Positions 17,270 to 26,757 are shown, numbered from the stretch's first letter. The stretch is DNA of 64,000 nucleotides from Myxococcus eversor (GCF_010894455.1 NZ_JAAIXY010000001.1:1-64000); one strand, 5' to 3'. Numbers and translations are program-made. The notes: a model not told the origin generated them from the sequence alone.

Positions 17270-19864
17270 ATGCTCGACTCCGCGCAAATCCGGCCTGACG
17301 TGGCCGTCTGCCTCCACTGTGGCAGCCGCGTGCCGGAGGGCACAACCTCGCGCGAGTTCTGCTGCGCGGGGTGCGAGGTGGTGCATGGCCTGCTGGTGTC
17401 GCAGGGGCTGACTCGCTACTACCAGCTCACGGGTGGGAAGACGGCGCCCGCGGCGGAGCCCGCGCGAGGACGCGGCCTCGCGTGGCTGGAGCCGTTGGTG
17501 GCTCGCGCGGAGGCGGCGCCGGGTACGCTGTGCTCGCTGGAGCTGGACGTCCAGGGCATCCACTGCGCGGCCTGTGTCTGGCTGATGAACGAGCTGTTCC
17601 GTCGTCAGCCTGGAGGCGCGGGGCTCACGGTGGACCCCGCGCTGGGCAAGGCGCGCATGCAGTGGAAGCGCGGGGCCTTCGACGTGGGCGGCTTCCTGCG
17701 GACGGTGGAGGGCTTCGGCTATCTCTTCGGTCCCAGTCGCAAGCGGCCCGCGCCCGCGAGTCTGGATTTGCCCATCCGCCTGGGCATCTGCGTGGCGCTC
17801 TCGATGAACGTGATGTTGTTCTCGGTGAGCTTCTACGTGGGGCTCACGCCGGAGGATGCGGAGGTCTTCCAGCTCTTCACGCGGCTGAGCCTGGCGCTGT
17901 CCGCGCTCGTCGTCATGGTGGGTGGGTGGCCGTTCTTCCGTTCGGCGTGGCAGGGACTTCGTCGAGGCGTGCCGCACCTGGACCTGCCCATCGCGCTGGG
18001 CATCCTCCTGGTGTTCGGCACCTCGCTGGTGCAGGCCCGGGGTGGACGCGGTGACCTCGCGTACTTCGATACCCTCAACACCTTCGTCACGCTGATGCTG
18101 GTGGGACGCTGGCTCCAGCAGCGCGTCCTGGAGCGCAACCGCCGCTTCCTGCTGGAGGACGACGGCGCGGAGGGACTCTTCGTTCGGCGGCAAGAAGGCG
18201 AGCGGCTCTCCACCGTGCGAGTCACCCAGGTCGCTGAAGGCGACCTGCTCGTCATCGCTCCTGGGGACCTGGTGCCCGTGGATGCGGAGTTGCTCGATGC
18301 GAGCGCGCGAGTCTCCACGGACTGGATGACGGGAGAGCCGGACGAGCGCGAGGTGGCAGTGGGAGAACCGCTGCCCGCGGGCGCATTCAATGCGGGGCGC
18401 GAAGCGGTGCGTGCGACGGCACGACAGTCGTTCCAGGACTCGCCCTTGGTGGCGCTGCTGCGCCGCGCGCCGGACGGAACGGGTCGGAGCGCGGGGCACA
18501 CTCGCTTCTGGGAGGCTGTGTCGCGGCGCTGGGTGGTGACGGTGTTGGCCGTGTCGGCGCTGGGACTCGCGCTGTGGTGGCCGTCGGGGCCCGACAAGGC
18601 GCTGGAGGTGGCGGTGGCGCTGCTGGTGGTGACGTGCCCGTGCGCCATCGGTATCGCCACGCCGCTGGCCTATGAACTGGTGCAGGCGCGCTTGCGTCGC
18701 GAGGGCTTCTTCATCCGGGCCACGGACCTGCTGGACCGCCTTCCGCGTGTGCGTCAGGTGCTGTTCGACAAGACGGGGACGCTGACGCTCGGGCGGATGG
18801 AGCTGGCGGACCGGACCTCGCTGGATGTGCTCTCGGATGAAGAGCGCGATGTGGCCTTCAATCTGGCCGCGCGCAGCAATCATCCCGTGAGTCGCTGTCT
18901 CTCGGACGCGCTCTCGCGAACGGGCGCGCGCTTCGTTCCGGAGGCGCGGGTGACGGAGCATCCAGGCCAGGGCCTGGAGTGGATGCGAGACGGCGTGTCG
19001 TGGCGTCTGGGCCGCGCCGACTGGCACCAGGTATGCGATAGCGTCGTTCCGAGTGCCGTGTCGCTCGAAGCAGGACTCGGAGAAACGGCCTCGCCGCGAA
19101 CTGGCGTCACGTCACGGCCCGACGCGGGAAGTGAGCCTGCCCCAGCGCAAGCGGGCATCACGCTTCCTGGCACGGACAGCGGAACTCCCGTCCTTCCACG
19201 TGCGCCGATGCGTGCCGATGGGCCTCGGGGCTCCGTGCTCTCTCGCGAGGGAGTCCCTGTCGCCGCGTTCCCGGTGCGTGAGGCCCTCCGGCCGGATGCA
19301 CGCAGGGAGGTCCTCGCGCTCCAGGAGGAGGGCCATGCCGTGTGGCTCATCTCGGGCGATGCCCCCGCGCGCGTGCGCGAGCTTGCGGGCTCCCTGGGCG
19401 TGCCCCCGGAACGCGCCCTGGGCGGCCTTCGTCCCGAGGACAAGGCCTGTACCGTGTCGCGTCTCGGCGCGACGGACTCGCTGTACCTGGGCGACGGCGT
19501 CAACGACAGCCTCGCCTTCGAGCGGGCACTCTGCGCCGGTACTCCCGCGATTGACCGGCCGGTGATGCCGGGCAAGAGCGACTTCTTCCTGGTGGGGGAG
19601 GGGCTCTCCTCGCTGCGTGAGGCGCTCAAGCTGTCGAAGCACCTGCGGCACGTGGCGCGGCGGTTGTTGATGCTGGCCATCGGATACAACGTCGTGGCCG
19701 TCGCCGTGTGCCTCGCGGGCTGGATGACGCCGCTGCGCGCCGCCGTGGCGATGCCCGCCACGAGCCTCGCCACGGTCCTGTTCACGCTGTGGAGCCTGTC
19801 CGCGCCCCGTGCTCCACGCAGCGGCCTGGCGCCCCTGGCGCGCCCCACGGAGGTGCACGCATGA
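17270..19864 (+). CDS. ccoI: Copper-transporting P-type ATPase for cbb3 assembly (CcoI/FixI)
   Basis: 864 residues. An N-terminal Cys cluster (C14, C17, C31, C32, C35) typical of CcoI is followed by an HMA-like GIHCAAC (C99, C102), eight predicted membrane helices, the ion-path motif CPC at 456-458, the phosphorylation motif DKTGT at D500, HP in NHPVSR, and GDGVNDS. CcoI exports or loads copper for the CuB site of cbb3 oxidase. A low-complexity Ser/Gly/Pro/Ala stretch of about 60 residues (DNA about 19045-19225) is inserted in the nucleotide-binding domain. The ATG at 17270 follows AAGGTG. The stop overlaps the ccoS start (ATGA). Confidence 0.95.
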   Translation: MLDSAQIRPDVAVCLHCGSRVPEGTTSREFCCAGCEVVHGLLVSQGLTRYYQLTGGKTAPAAEPARGRGLAWLEPLVARAEAAPGTLCSLELDVQGIHCAACVWLMNELFRRQPGGAGLTVDPALGKARMQWKRGAFDVGGFLRTVEGFGYLFGPSRKRPAPASLDLPIRLGICVALSMNVMLFSVSFYVGLTPEDAEVFQLFTRLSLALSALVVMVGGWPFFRSAWQGLRRGVPHLDLPIALGILLVFGTSLVQARGGRGDLAYFDTLNTFVTLMLVGRWLQQRVLERNRRFLLEDDGAEGLFVRRQEGERLSTVRVTQVAEGDLLVIAPGDLVPVDAELLDASARVSTDWMTGEPDEREVAVGEPLPAGAFNAGREAVRATARQSFQDSPLVALLRRAPDGTGRSAGHTRFWEAVSRRWVVTVLAVSALGLALWWPSGPDKALEVAVALLVVTCPCAIGIATPLAYELVQARLRREGFFIRATDLLDRLPRVRQVLFDKTGTLTLGRMELADRTSLDVLSDEERDVAFNLAARSNHPVSRCLSDALSRTGARFVPEARVTEHPGQGLEWMRDGVSWRLGRADWHQVCDSVVPSAVSLEAGLGETASPRTGVTSRPDAGSEPAPAQAGITLPGTDSGTPVLPRAPMRADGPRGSVLSREGVPVAAFPVREALRPDARREVLALQEEGHAVWLISGDAPARVRELAGSLGVPPERALGGLRPEDKACTVSRLGATDSLYLGDGVNDSLAFERALCAGTPAIDRPVMPGKSDFFLVGEGLSSLREALKLSKHLRHVARRLLMLAIGYNVVAVAVCLAGWMTPLRAAVAMPATSLATVLFTLWSLSAPRAPRSGLAPLARPTEVHA

Positions 19865-20055
19865 ACGTCCTGGTCCTCCAGGTCTTCGTGAGCCTGATGC
19901 TCGTGGCCAGCTCGGTGCTGCTGTTCATCTACAGCATGCGTCACCGGGACCATGAGCAGGCGGACCGGCTCGCGCTCTTCCCGCTCGAGGAGGACGGCGT
20001 GGCTCGCCCCACCGCGTCTTCCGACGGGCCGTCGTCTTCGGCTTCCCAGGAGTGA
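19861..20055 (+). CDS. ccoS: cbb3 oxidase maturation protein CcoS
   Basis: 64 residues. One N-terminal membrane helix (VFVSLMLVASSVLLFIYSM) is followed by the short HRDHEQADRLALFPLEED tail, the classic CcoS layout (FixS). CcoS is required for metal and heme insertion into the catalytic subunit. It starts inside the ccoI stop (ATGA), so translation is probably coupled. Confidence 0.93.
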   Translation: MNVLVLQVFVSLMLVASSVLLFIYSMRHRDHEQADRLALFPLEEDGVARPTASSDGPSSSASQE

Positions 20056-20059
20056 CTCC

Positions 20060-22429
20060 TTGCAACAACAGCGAATCGTCTACGACGACACCACGGTCCG
20101 CCGCTTCATCTTCGCGGCGGTGGTCTTCGGCATCGTGGGCATGGCGGTGGGTGCGCTGGTGGCCAGTCAGCTCGCATGGTGGCAGGCCAATCTGGGCATT
20201 CCCTATCTGACGTACTCCCGGCTGCGGCCCCTGCACACCAACGCGGTCATCTTCGCGTTCGTGGGCAACATGATGTTCGCCGGCGTCTACTACTCCACGC
20301 AGCGCCTCCTGAAGGCGCGCATGGCGTCCGACCTGCTCTCGAACATCCACTTCTGGGGCTGGCAGTTCATCATCGTCGCCGCGGCCATCAGCCTGCCCCT
20401 GGGCATCACCACCTCCAAGGAGTACGCGGAGCTGGAGTGGCCCATCGACCTGGCCATCACCGTCATCTGGGTCGTCTTCGCCATCAACTTCTTCTGGACC
20501 CTGGCGAAGCGCAACGAGAAGAACCTCTACGTCGCCATCTGGTTCTACATCGCGACCATCATCACGGTGGCGGTGCTGCACATCGTCAACAGCCTGGCGC
20601 TGCCGCTGGATGGGCTGAAGAGCTACTCCGTCTTCTCCGGCGTGCAGGACGCGCTGGTGCAGTGGTGGTACGGCCACAACGCCGTCGCCTTCTTCCTGAC
20701 CACGCCGATTCTCGGCATCATGTATTACTTCCTGCCCAAGGCGGCGGAGCGGCCGGTGTACTCATACCGGCTCTCCATCATCCACTTCTGGGCCCTGGTC
20801 TTCATCTACATCTGGGCCGGTCCCCACCACCTGCTCTACACCGCGCTGCCCGACTGGGCGCAGTCCCTGGGCATGGTGTTCAGCGTCATGCTGTGGGCCC
20901 CTTCATGGGGCGGCATGCTCAACGGCCTGCTCACGCTGAAGGGCGCGTGGCACAAGCTGCGCGATGACCCGGTCCTCAAGTTCTTCATCGCCGGTGTGAC
21001 GTTCTACGGCATGGCGACGTTCGAGGGACCGCTCCTGTCCATCAAGACCGTGAGCGGCCTGGCGCACTACACGGACTGGATTGTCGGCCACGTGCACGGC
21101 GGCGCGCTCGGCTGGAACGGCTTCATGGCGGCCGGCATGTTCTACTGGCTGGTGCCCAGGCTGTACGGCACGAAGCTGCACTCCCCCCGGTCGGCGGACG
21201 CGCACTTCTGGCTGGGGACGGTGGGCATCCTCCTCTACATCGTGTCCATGTGGATCAGCGGCATCAACCAGGGGTTGATGTGGCGCGCCACGAACGCGGA
21301 CGGGACGCTGCTGTACCCGAACTTCGTGGAGACGCTGCTCGCCATCCGGCCCATGTACATCGTCCGCTTCGTCGGCGGCTCCATGTACCTGGTGGGCTTC
21401 TGCATGATGGCGTGGAACCTCTGGAAGACGGCGCGCGCGGGCAAGGCCGTCGACGGAGAGACCACCGTCATCGTGGAAGAGGCCCAGGCTCCCGTGCCCA
21501 CCGCGACGACGACGCCCGCGCCGGGCTGGGTGCAGGTCGTCACTGGCCGCCCGCTGGTGTTCGCCATCGCCATCCTCACGGTGACGATGTTCCTGGGCTG
21601 GGCGAAGCCGGTGCGCGCGCTGGTGCTGATGGGCGCCATCGTCGCGCTGGGCGAGCTGGCCTGGATTGTCACGCGCAAGGACCGCGAGGCGGGCCGTCCT
21701 TCGTGGTTCGCGCTCATCGAGGGCCGCCCGCTGGCCTTCACGGTGCTGACGCTGGTGGCCATCCTGATTGGTGGCGTGGCGGAGCTGCTGCCCACCATCC
21801 TCATCCAGCAGGCGGTGCCCGCGCATGGCGAGGCGCAGAAGCCGTACTCCCCGCTGGAGCTCCAGGGGCGAGACCTCTACGTGCGCGAGGGCTGCTACAC
21901 GTGCCACTCGCAGATGATTCGCCCCTTCGTGGCGGAGACGCAGCGCTATGGCGACGTGTCTCGCGCGGAGGAGTTCATCTACGACCACCCGTTCCAGTGG
22001 GGAAGCAAGCGCACCGGACCGGACCTGCACCGCGTGGGCGGCCGGTATCCGAACCTCTGGCACTACACGCACATGATGGACCCGCGAGCCACGAGTCCCG
22101 GCTCGAACATGCCGCCCTATCCGTGGCTGGCGGAGAACCGCATCCGCGTGAAGGACGCGCCCAAGAAGCTGTCGCTGATGCGGAAGCTGGGCGTGCCGTA
22201 CACCCACACGGACGTGGACTCGGCGGAGGCTCGGCAGAAGTCCCAGGGTGAGGCCATCGCCGCGGACCTCGCGACGCAGGGTGTCCAGGTGGCGTGGGAC
22301 TCGGAGATGGTGGCCCTGGTCGCCTACCTCCAGCGCCTGGGTCGTGGGCCGCAGGACGTGCCCGCGACGCCGTCGGAGGTCGCGCCCACCGCGTCGGCGG
22401 CGGGAGCCCAGGAAGGAGGAGGCCGCTGA
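20060..22429 (+). CDS. ccoNO: cbb3 oxidase fused subunits I and II (CcoN-CcoO)
   Basis: 789 residues from a TTG at 20060, preceded by AGGAG 7 bases away. Residues 1 to about 470 are CcoN, the heme-copper catalytic subunit with the conserved His-bearing helices (RLRPLHTNAVIFAFVGN; WWYGHNAVAFFLTTP; GPHHLLYTALPDW; DWIVGHVHGGALGWNG). After an Ala/Pro/Thr linker and two extra helices, residues about 550-789 are CcoO, with RDLYVREGCYTCHSQMIRPF (heme c at C612/C615/H616) and the Met-ligand region SNMPPYPWL. In most proteobacteria these are two genes. Together they reduce O2 and receive electrons through the bound heme c. The stop overlaps ccoQ. Confidence 0.95.
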   Translation: MQQQRIVYDDTTVRRFIFAAVVFGIVGMAVGALVASQLAWWQANLGIPYLTYSRLRPLHTNAVIFAFVGNMMFAGVYYSTQRLLKARMASDLLSNIHFWGWQFIIVAAAISLPLGITTSKEYAELEWPIDLAITVIWVVFAINFFWTLAKRNEKNLYVAIWFYIATIITVAVLHIVNSLALPLDGLKSYSVFSGVQDALVQWWYGHNAVAFFLTTPILGIMYYFLPKAAERPVYSYRLSIIHFWALVFIYIWAGPHHLLYTALPDWAQSLGMVFSVMLWAPSWGGMLNGLLTLKGAWHKLRDDPVLKFFIAGVTFYGMATFEGPLLSIKTVSGLAHYTDWIVGHVHGGALGWNGFMAAGMFYWLVPRLYGTKLHSPRSADAHFWLGTVGILLYIVSMWISGINQGLMWRATNADGTLLYPNFVETLLAIRPMYIVRFVGGSMYLVGFCMMAWNLWKTARAGKAVDGETTVIVEEAQAPVPTATTTPAPGWVQVVTGRPLVFAIAILTVTMFLGWAKPVRALVLMGAIVALGELAWIVTRKDREAGRPSWFALIEGRPLAFTVLTLVAILIGGVAELLPTILIQQAVPAHGEAQKPYSPLELQGRDLYVREGCYTCHSQMIRPFVAETQRYGDVSRAEEFIYDHPFQWGSKRTGPDLHRVGGRYPNLWHYTHMMDPRATSPGSNMPPYPWLAENRIRVKDAPKKLSLMRKLGVPYTHTDVDSAEARQKSQGEAIAADLATQGVQVAWDSEMVALVAYLQRLGRGPQDVPATPSEVAPTASAAGAQEGGGR

Positions 22430-22608
22430 TGTACAAGCAATTCTACCAGGGCATGACGTTGGAGGAGCTTCCGCTCTTCGCGCTCGTCCTGTTCATCGCC
22501 ATCTTCCTGGGCGTCTGCGCCTGGGTGTTCGGAGCGCGCAGGAGCCAGGACTTCGACGCGCTCTCGCGGCTGCCGTTATCGGAGCGCGGGGAGGGCGGTC
22601 ATGAGTGA
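22429..22608 (+). CDS. ccoQ: cbb3 oxidase small subunit CcoQ-like
   Basis: 59 residues with one membrane helix (LPLFALVLFIAIFLGVCAWVFG). It starts at TGATG overlapping the ccoNO stop, with a strong GGAAGGAGGAGG run just upstream, and overlaps ccoP by 8 bases. Position, size and topology identify it as CcoQ (FixQ), which stabilises the complex. Sequence identity alone would be weak. Confidence 0.85.
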   Translation: MYKQFYQGMTLEELPLFALVLFIAIFLGVCAWVFGARRSQDFDALSRLPLSERGEGGHE

Positions 22609-23149
22609 GAAGTCGCTGATTCATCACATCTATGACGGCATCGAGGAGCACGACAACCACCTGCCAAAATGGTGGTTGTTCATCCTGTGGACGACGCTCG
22701 TCTTCGGCGCGGGCTACTGGTTCTGGTACCACATCGCGGAGGCGGGGCCCGGGCAACTGGGCGAGTACGCCGCGGAGTCCGCCGAGCATGCGCAGCGCAT
22801 GGCCGGCAATACGCCCGCGTCGGATGACCTGCTCTTGAATCTGGTGAAGGACCCGACGTCGCTGGACGGCGGCAAGGCCGTGTTCCAGTCCAACTGCGCG
22901 GCCTGTCACGGTGCGCAGGGGCAGGGCCTCATCGGTCCCAATCTCACGGACGGCTTCTGGCTGCACGGCGGCGCTCCCATGGCCATCCACAAGGTGGTGG
23001 CCGAGGGTGCCGTGGCCAAGGGTATGCCCGCCTGGGAGCGGACGCTGGGCGCCGAGCGCGTCAAGGCCGTCACCGCCTACGTCTTGACGCTCAAGGGGAC
23101 GAACGCGGCTGGCGGAAAGGCGCCTCAGGGCGAGCCCGAGCAGCCGTAG
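22601..23149 (+). CDS. ccoP: cbb3 oxidase subunit III (CcoP), monoheme form
   Basis: 182 residues. The N-terminal domain (YDGIEEHDNHLPKWWLFILWTTLVFGAGYWFWYH) is the usual CcoP cytoplasmic turn and membrane anchor. It is followed by only one cytochrome c domain, with heme motif CAACH at C99-H103 and the Met region AKGMPAWERTL. Typical CcoP is about 290 residues with two CxxCH motifs, so the second heme domain is absent here. It passes electrons from cytochrome c to CcoO. Confidence 0.93.
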   Translation: MSEKSLIHHIYDGIEEHDNHLPKWWLFILWTTLVFGAGYWFWYHIAEAGPGQLGEYAAESAEHAQRMAGNTPASDDLLLNLVKDPTSLDGGKAVFQSNCAACHGAQGQGLIGPNLTDGFWLHGGAPMAIHKVVAEGAVAKGMPAWERTLGAERVKAVTAYVLTLKGTNAAGGKAPQGEPEQP

Positions 23150-23173
23150 CGCTCGGGCCACGAGGACTCCGAC

Positions 23174-24592
23174 ATGGCGACACCTCCACGGCGGGAAGGC
23201 CCCCGCATCGACCAGCTCTCGTCCATCCACGCGGATGGCTCGCGGCGGGCGGTGCACCCGTCGGACGTGCGGGGCCGCTTCATCACCTGGCGCCGCGTGG
23301 CGTTCGGAGTGCTCATCGCCATCTACGTGGCCCTGCCACTGGTGAGAGTGGGTGGACACCCCGCTGTGCACCTGGACGTGGCGGCGCGACGCTTCTTCCT
23401 CTTCGGCGCCACATACAACGCGCAGGACTTCTGGCGGGTCCTCTTCCTGTGCACCGCGCTGGGCTTCGGCCTGCTGTTCGTCACGGCGTGGCTGGGCCGG
23501 GTGTGGTGCGGCTGGGCGTGTCCGCAGACGGTGTTCCTGGAGGGACTCTATCGGCCGCTGGAGCGGCTCATCGACGGGCCTCGCGAGCGGCGGCTGCGCC
23601 AGGAGGGGACGGCGTGGACGGCGGGCAGGGTGGCGCGCGCGGTGGTGAAGCATGGTGCCTACGTGGGCGTGTCCTTGCTCATCGCCCACGCCGCGCTCAG
23701 CCTCTTCGTGTCCGCCGGAGGACTGGTCTCCATGGTGGCCCAGGGCCCGGCCGCGGCTCCGGTGGCGTTCACCTGGGCCATGGCCGTCACGGGCGCGCTG
23801 TACTTCAACTTCGCGTGGTTCCGGGAGCAGCTCTGCGTGGTGGTGTGCCCCTATGGCCGGCTCCAGTCGGCGATGCAGGATGCGGACTCGCTCATCGTCG
23901 GGTACGACGCGCGACGGGGTGAGCCTCGGGGACGACTGCTGAAGGTCCTCCCCACGCGGCCCGCGCCGCCCAAGGGCGACTGCGTGGACTGCTTCAAGTG
24001 TGTCACCGCGTGCCCCACGGGCATCGACATCCGCAACGGCTCGCAGATGGAGTGTCTGGCCTGCGCGCAGTGTATCGACGCCTGTGACGAGGTGATGGAC
24101 ATGGTGGGGCGCCCGCGCGGGCTCATCCGCTACGACTCGCTCAACGGACTCGCGGGCGAGGCGCGCCGCACGTGGCGGTCCCGATTGGTGCTGTATGGGG
24201 CGCTGCTGCTCGCCTCCGCCGGGGGACTCGTGTGGAGCGTGGCGAGGCGCATCCCCTTCGAGGCGAACCTGCTGCGCTTCCAGGGCACGCCGTACCTGGT
24301 GGAGACAGGGACGGTGCGCAACCAGTTCGAGCTGCACCTGGTGAACAAGAACCCGGAGGCATCCACGTTCTCCATCTCAGCGCGGGCCCCGGACTCCGCG
24401 CAGGTGGTGATACCGCAGGCCCAGGTGCGACTCGCTTCGCTGGAGAGCTTCCGGGTGCCGCTGTTCATCCTCGTCCCACAGGGGAGCGTGGAGCTTCCGT
24501 TCACCTTCCTCGTCGAGGTGACGGACTCCGCTTCCGGTGAAGTGAAGCGGATGGATGCGCGCTTCCTCGGGCCGCCGTCGCCGCGTCGCTGA
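23174..24592 (+). CDS. ccoG: cbb3 oxidase accessory ferredoxin-like protein CcoG
   Basis: 472 residues. The N-terminal part has four to five membrane helices, including VWCGWACPQTVFLEGLYRPLER and CVVVCPYGRLQS. A 2x[4Fe-4S] region follows: CVDCFKCVTACPTGIDIRNG and CLACAQCIDACDEVMD. The C-terminal part is an Ig-like periplasmic domain (IG_CcoG). CcoG reduces copper for insertion into cbb3 oxidase. Order and length match FixG/CcoG. It is last in the ccoI-S-NO-Q-P-G run. Confidence 0.95.
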   Translation: MATPPRREGPRIDQLSSIHADGSRRAVHPSDVRGRFITWRRVAFGVLIAIYVALPLVRVGGHPAVHLDVAARRFFLFGATYNAQDFWRVLFLCTALGFGLLFVTAWLGRVWCGWACPQTVFLEGLYRPLERLIDGPRERRLRQEGTAWTAGRVARAVVKHGAYVGVSLLIAHAALSLFVSAGGLVSMVAQGPAAAPVAFTWAMAVTGALYFNFAWFREQLCVVVCPYGRLQSAMQDADSLIVGYDARRGEPRGRLLKVLPTRPAPPKGDCVDCFKCVTACPTGIDIRNGSQMECLACAQCIDACDEVMDMVGRPRGLIRYDSLNGLAGEARRTWRSRLVLYGALLLASAGGLVWSVARRIPFEANLLRFQGTPYLVETGTVRNQFELHLVNKNPEASTFSISARAPDSAQVVIPQAQVRLASLESFRVPLFILVPQGSVELPFTFLVEVTDSASGEVKRMDARFLGPPSPRR

Positions 24593-24632
24593 GGGAGCAG
24601 GCTCGCGAAAGTCCTGCGCGTGCCTCGGCGGC

Positions 24633-24651
24633 CCCCGCGAATTCTGCGGGG
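24633..24651 (+). terminator. Hairpin after the cco operon
   Basis: CCCCGC / GCGGGG stem with the 7-base loop GAATTCT, 41 bases after the ccoG stop. No T-tract, so termination could be partial with read-through to hemN. Confidence 0.4.
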
Positions 24652-24708
24652 AGGTCCGAGGGACTCGGGCGACGGGGGTGGCACGCGCCTTGGAATGAGA
24701 CGTGGGGC

Positions 24709-26079
24709 ATGGAAGCGCTGCCAGGTGTCCCCCGGCCCACGCCGGAGTTGCTGAGTCGGTACGACGTCTCAGGACCTCGCTACACGAGCTATCCCACCGC
24801 GCCGGAGTGGCGTCGGGACTTCGGGCCGGAGGCCCTGGAGGAGCGGCTGTGCAGCGCGGGGGCTCGTGACTCCGCCGAGCCGCTGTCGCTCTACGTCCAC
24901 CTTCCGTTCTGTCACAGCCTCTGCTGGTACTGCGGCTGCAACGTGGTCATCAGCAAGGACTCGCGCGCGGCGGACCGGTACCTCGACCACATGGTCATGG
25001 AGTTGGACCTGGTGTCGGCGCGACTCGGCGCGCGTCGCTCGCTCTCGCAAATCCACTGGGGTGGCGGCACGCCGACGTTCCTCACGGAGGCGCAGCTCGA
25101 GCGGCTGTGGACCGAGCTCACGCGGCGCTTCGTCCCGTTGCCTGACGCGGAGGTCGCCATCGAGGTGCACCCCTCCGTGACGACGGAGGGACAGCTCACG
25201 CTGCAGCGGCGACTGGGCTTCAACCGACTGTCCATGGGGTTGCAGGACTTTGATTCGCGCGTGCAGGAGGTGACGAACCGGCTCCAATCGCCTGAGCGGA
25301 CGCGGGCCCTGCTGGAGCACGCGCGCGCGCTCGGCTTCACGGGCGTGAACTTCGACCTCATCTACGGTCTGCCCCACCAGAGTCCGGAGACCTGGGCGCG
25401 AACGTTGGAGACGGTGCTGGAGATGCGGCCGGACCGGCTGGCCGTCTATTCCTTCGCCTTCATGCCGGAGGTGCTCAAGCACCAGCGACGGATGCCCGCC
25501 GAGGCGCTTCCCACCGCGACGGTGAAGCTGGAGTTGTTCCGCTCGGCCTGTGCCGCGTTCGTGGGCGCGGGCTACCGGGCCATCGGCATGGACCACTTCG
25601 CGGTGCCGGAGGACGAACTGACGCACGCGTTGTCCGAGCGCCGGCTGGGCCGCAACTTCCAGGGCTATACGGTGAAGGCGGCCTCGGACGTGGTGGCGTT
25701 GGGCAGCACGGGCATCAGCGACGTCGCCGGGGCCTATGCGCAGAACGTCCGGGCGCTGCCCGCCTACTACGAGCGCGTCTCCCAAGGACGACTGGCCACC
25801 GAGCGCGGCCTGCTGCTCACCGAGGATGACAGGAGGCGCCGCGCGGTCATCACCCAGCTCATGTGCAACGCCTGGGTGGACCTGGGAGAAGACGGCGTCC
25901 GCGACTTCGCGCCCGAACTGGAGCGGCTGCGGCGCTTCGAGGAGGACGGACTCGTGGTCCGCTCGGACACGCAGTTGGAGCTGACGGCCCTGGGCCGACT
26001 CTTCGTGCGCAACGTGGCCATGGTGTTCGACGCCCACCTGGCGCGAGCCGAGAAGCCACGCTTCTCCCGCACGGTGTAG
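24709..26079 (+). CDS. hemN: Oxygen-independent coproporphyrinogen III oxidase
   Basis: 456 residues, the full HemN length. The N-terminal GPRYTSYPTAPEW is diagnostic of HemN rather than HemW. The radical SAM cluster is C68-x3-C72-x2-C75 with an additional C77 (CHSLCWYCGC), as in E. coli HemN. GGGTPTFL and the C-terminal HemN domain (GRNFQGYTVKAASDVVALGSTGIS) are intact. It converts coproporphyrinogen III to protoporphyrinogen IX without oxygen. The position after the cco genes fits joint use under low oxygen. Confidence 0.96.
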   Translation: MEALPGVPRPTPELLSRYDVSGPRYTSYPTAPEWRRDFGPEALEERLCSAGARDSAEPLSLYVHLPFCHSLCWYCGCNVVISKDSRAADRYLDHMVMELDLVSARLGARRSLSQIHWGGGTPTFLTEAQLERLWTELTRRFVPLPDAEVAIEVHPSVTTEGQLTLQRRLGFNRLSMGLQDFDSRVQEVTNRLQSPERTRALLEHARALGFTGVNFDLIYGLPHQSPETWARTLETVLEMRPDRLAVYSFAFMPEVLKHQRRMPAEALPTATVKLELFRSACAAFVGAGYRAIGMDHFAVPEDELTHALSERRLGRNFQGYTVKAASDVVALGSTGISDVAGAYAQNVRALPAYYERVSQGRLATERGLLLTEDDRRRRAVITQLMCNAWVDLGEDGVRDFAPELERLRRFEEDGLVVRSDTQLELTALGRLFVRNVAMVFDAHLARAEKPRFSRTV

Positions 26080-26189
26080 CCGTCCAAGCCACCGGGCAGG
26101 CAGGCCCTTCATGAGGCCGCTTCCCTGGCCCCCGCGCGAGGCAATGCCCACTTCATCCGCATGCCCTCGGGCGACGGAGGTGGTCATTC

Positions 26190-26732
26190 ATGGAGACGCG
26201 ACAGTCGCGGGGTGGTGTTCGACGAGGGCTGCGTGCTTCCTGCCTGCTCGCCTCCCTCCTGGTGGCCTCGCTGGCGGGCGCCGCGCCCAAGCCGGGTGAG
26301 GCGTTGCCGGAGTTGTCCTCTCAAGACCTGGAGGGCAAGCCGCACCGCAGTGAGGAGTGGCGAGGAAAGCGCACGTTGCTGGTGGTGCTCACCGACAAGG
26401 ACGGCGGCGATGAGATGCGCCGCTGGTTCGACACGGCCGCCACCCAGGTGCCCGGCTCCGTGCACCGGGCCTCCGTGCTCACCTTCAAAATCCCGTTCAT
26501 CGTCAGCGCGGACTCCGCGAGGGAGCGGGCGAAGAAGAAGGTGCCCGAGGAGTTCTGGTCCGACACCTGGCTCGACAAGACCGGCGGCCTGGGCAAGTCA
26601 CTGGGGCTGGCCTCCAGTCGAGAGCCCTATGCCATCGCGCTCGATGAGCGGGGTCAGGTGCTGGCCGTCGTGCACGGCGACGCGGACTCGCCGGAGGCCA
26701 AGGCCCTGATGAAGAAGCTCTCGGGGCCGTGA
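26190..26732 (+). CDS. Secreted thioredoxin-like (YtfJ-type) protein
   Basis: 180 residues. A signal peptide (RASCLLASLLVASLAGAAP, cleavage near residue 31) is followed by a thioredoxin-fold domain. That domain opens GEALPELSSQDLEGKPHRSEEWRGKRTLLVVLTDKDGGDE, without a CxxC motif, and ends DERGQVLAVVHGDADSPEAKALMKKL. The layout resembles YtfJ-family or AhpC/TSA-like periplasmic proteins. Lacking redox cysteines, it is probably not a disulfide enzyme. GGAGG lies 9 bases before the ATG. Confidence 0.8.
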   Translation: METRQSRGGVRRGLRASCLLASLLVASLAGAAPKPGEALPELSSQDLEGKPHRSEEWRGKRTLLVVLTDKDGGDEMRRWFDTAATQVPGSVHRASVLTFKIPFIVSADSARERAKKKVPEEFWSDTWLDKTGGLGKSLGLASSREPYAIALDERGQVLAVVHGDADSPEAKALMKKLSGP

Positions 26733-26757
26733 GGCTTCACGCGTTGGAGACACGAAG

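Noticed and set aside
16520-19027. 835-codon minus-strand frame covering ccoI
   Set aside because: Only its last 233 codons (from 17221) are protein-like; the rest is antisense to ccoI.
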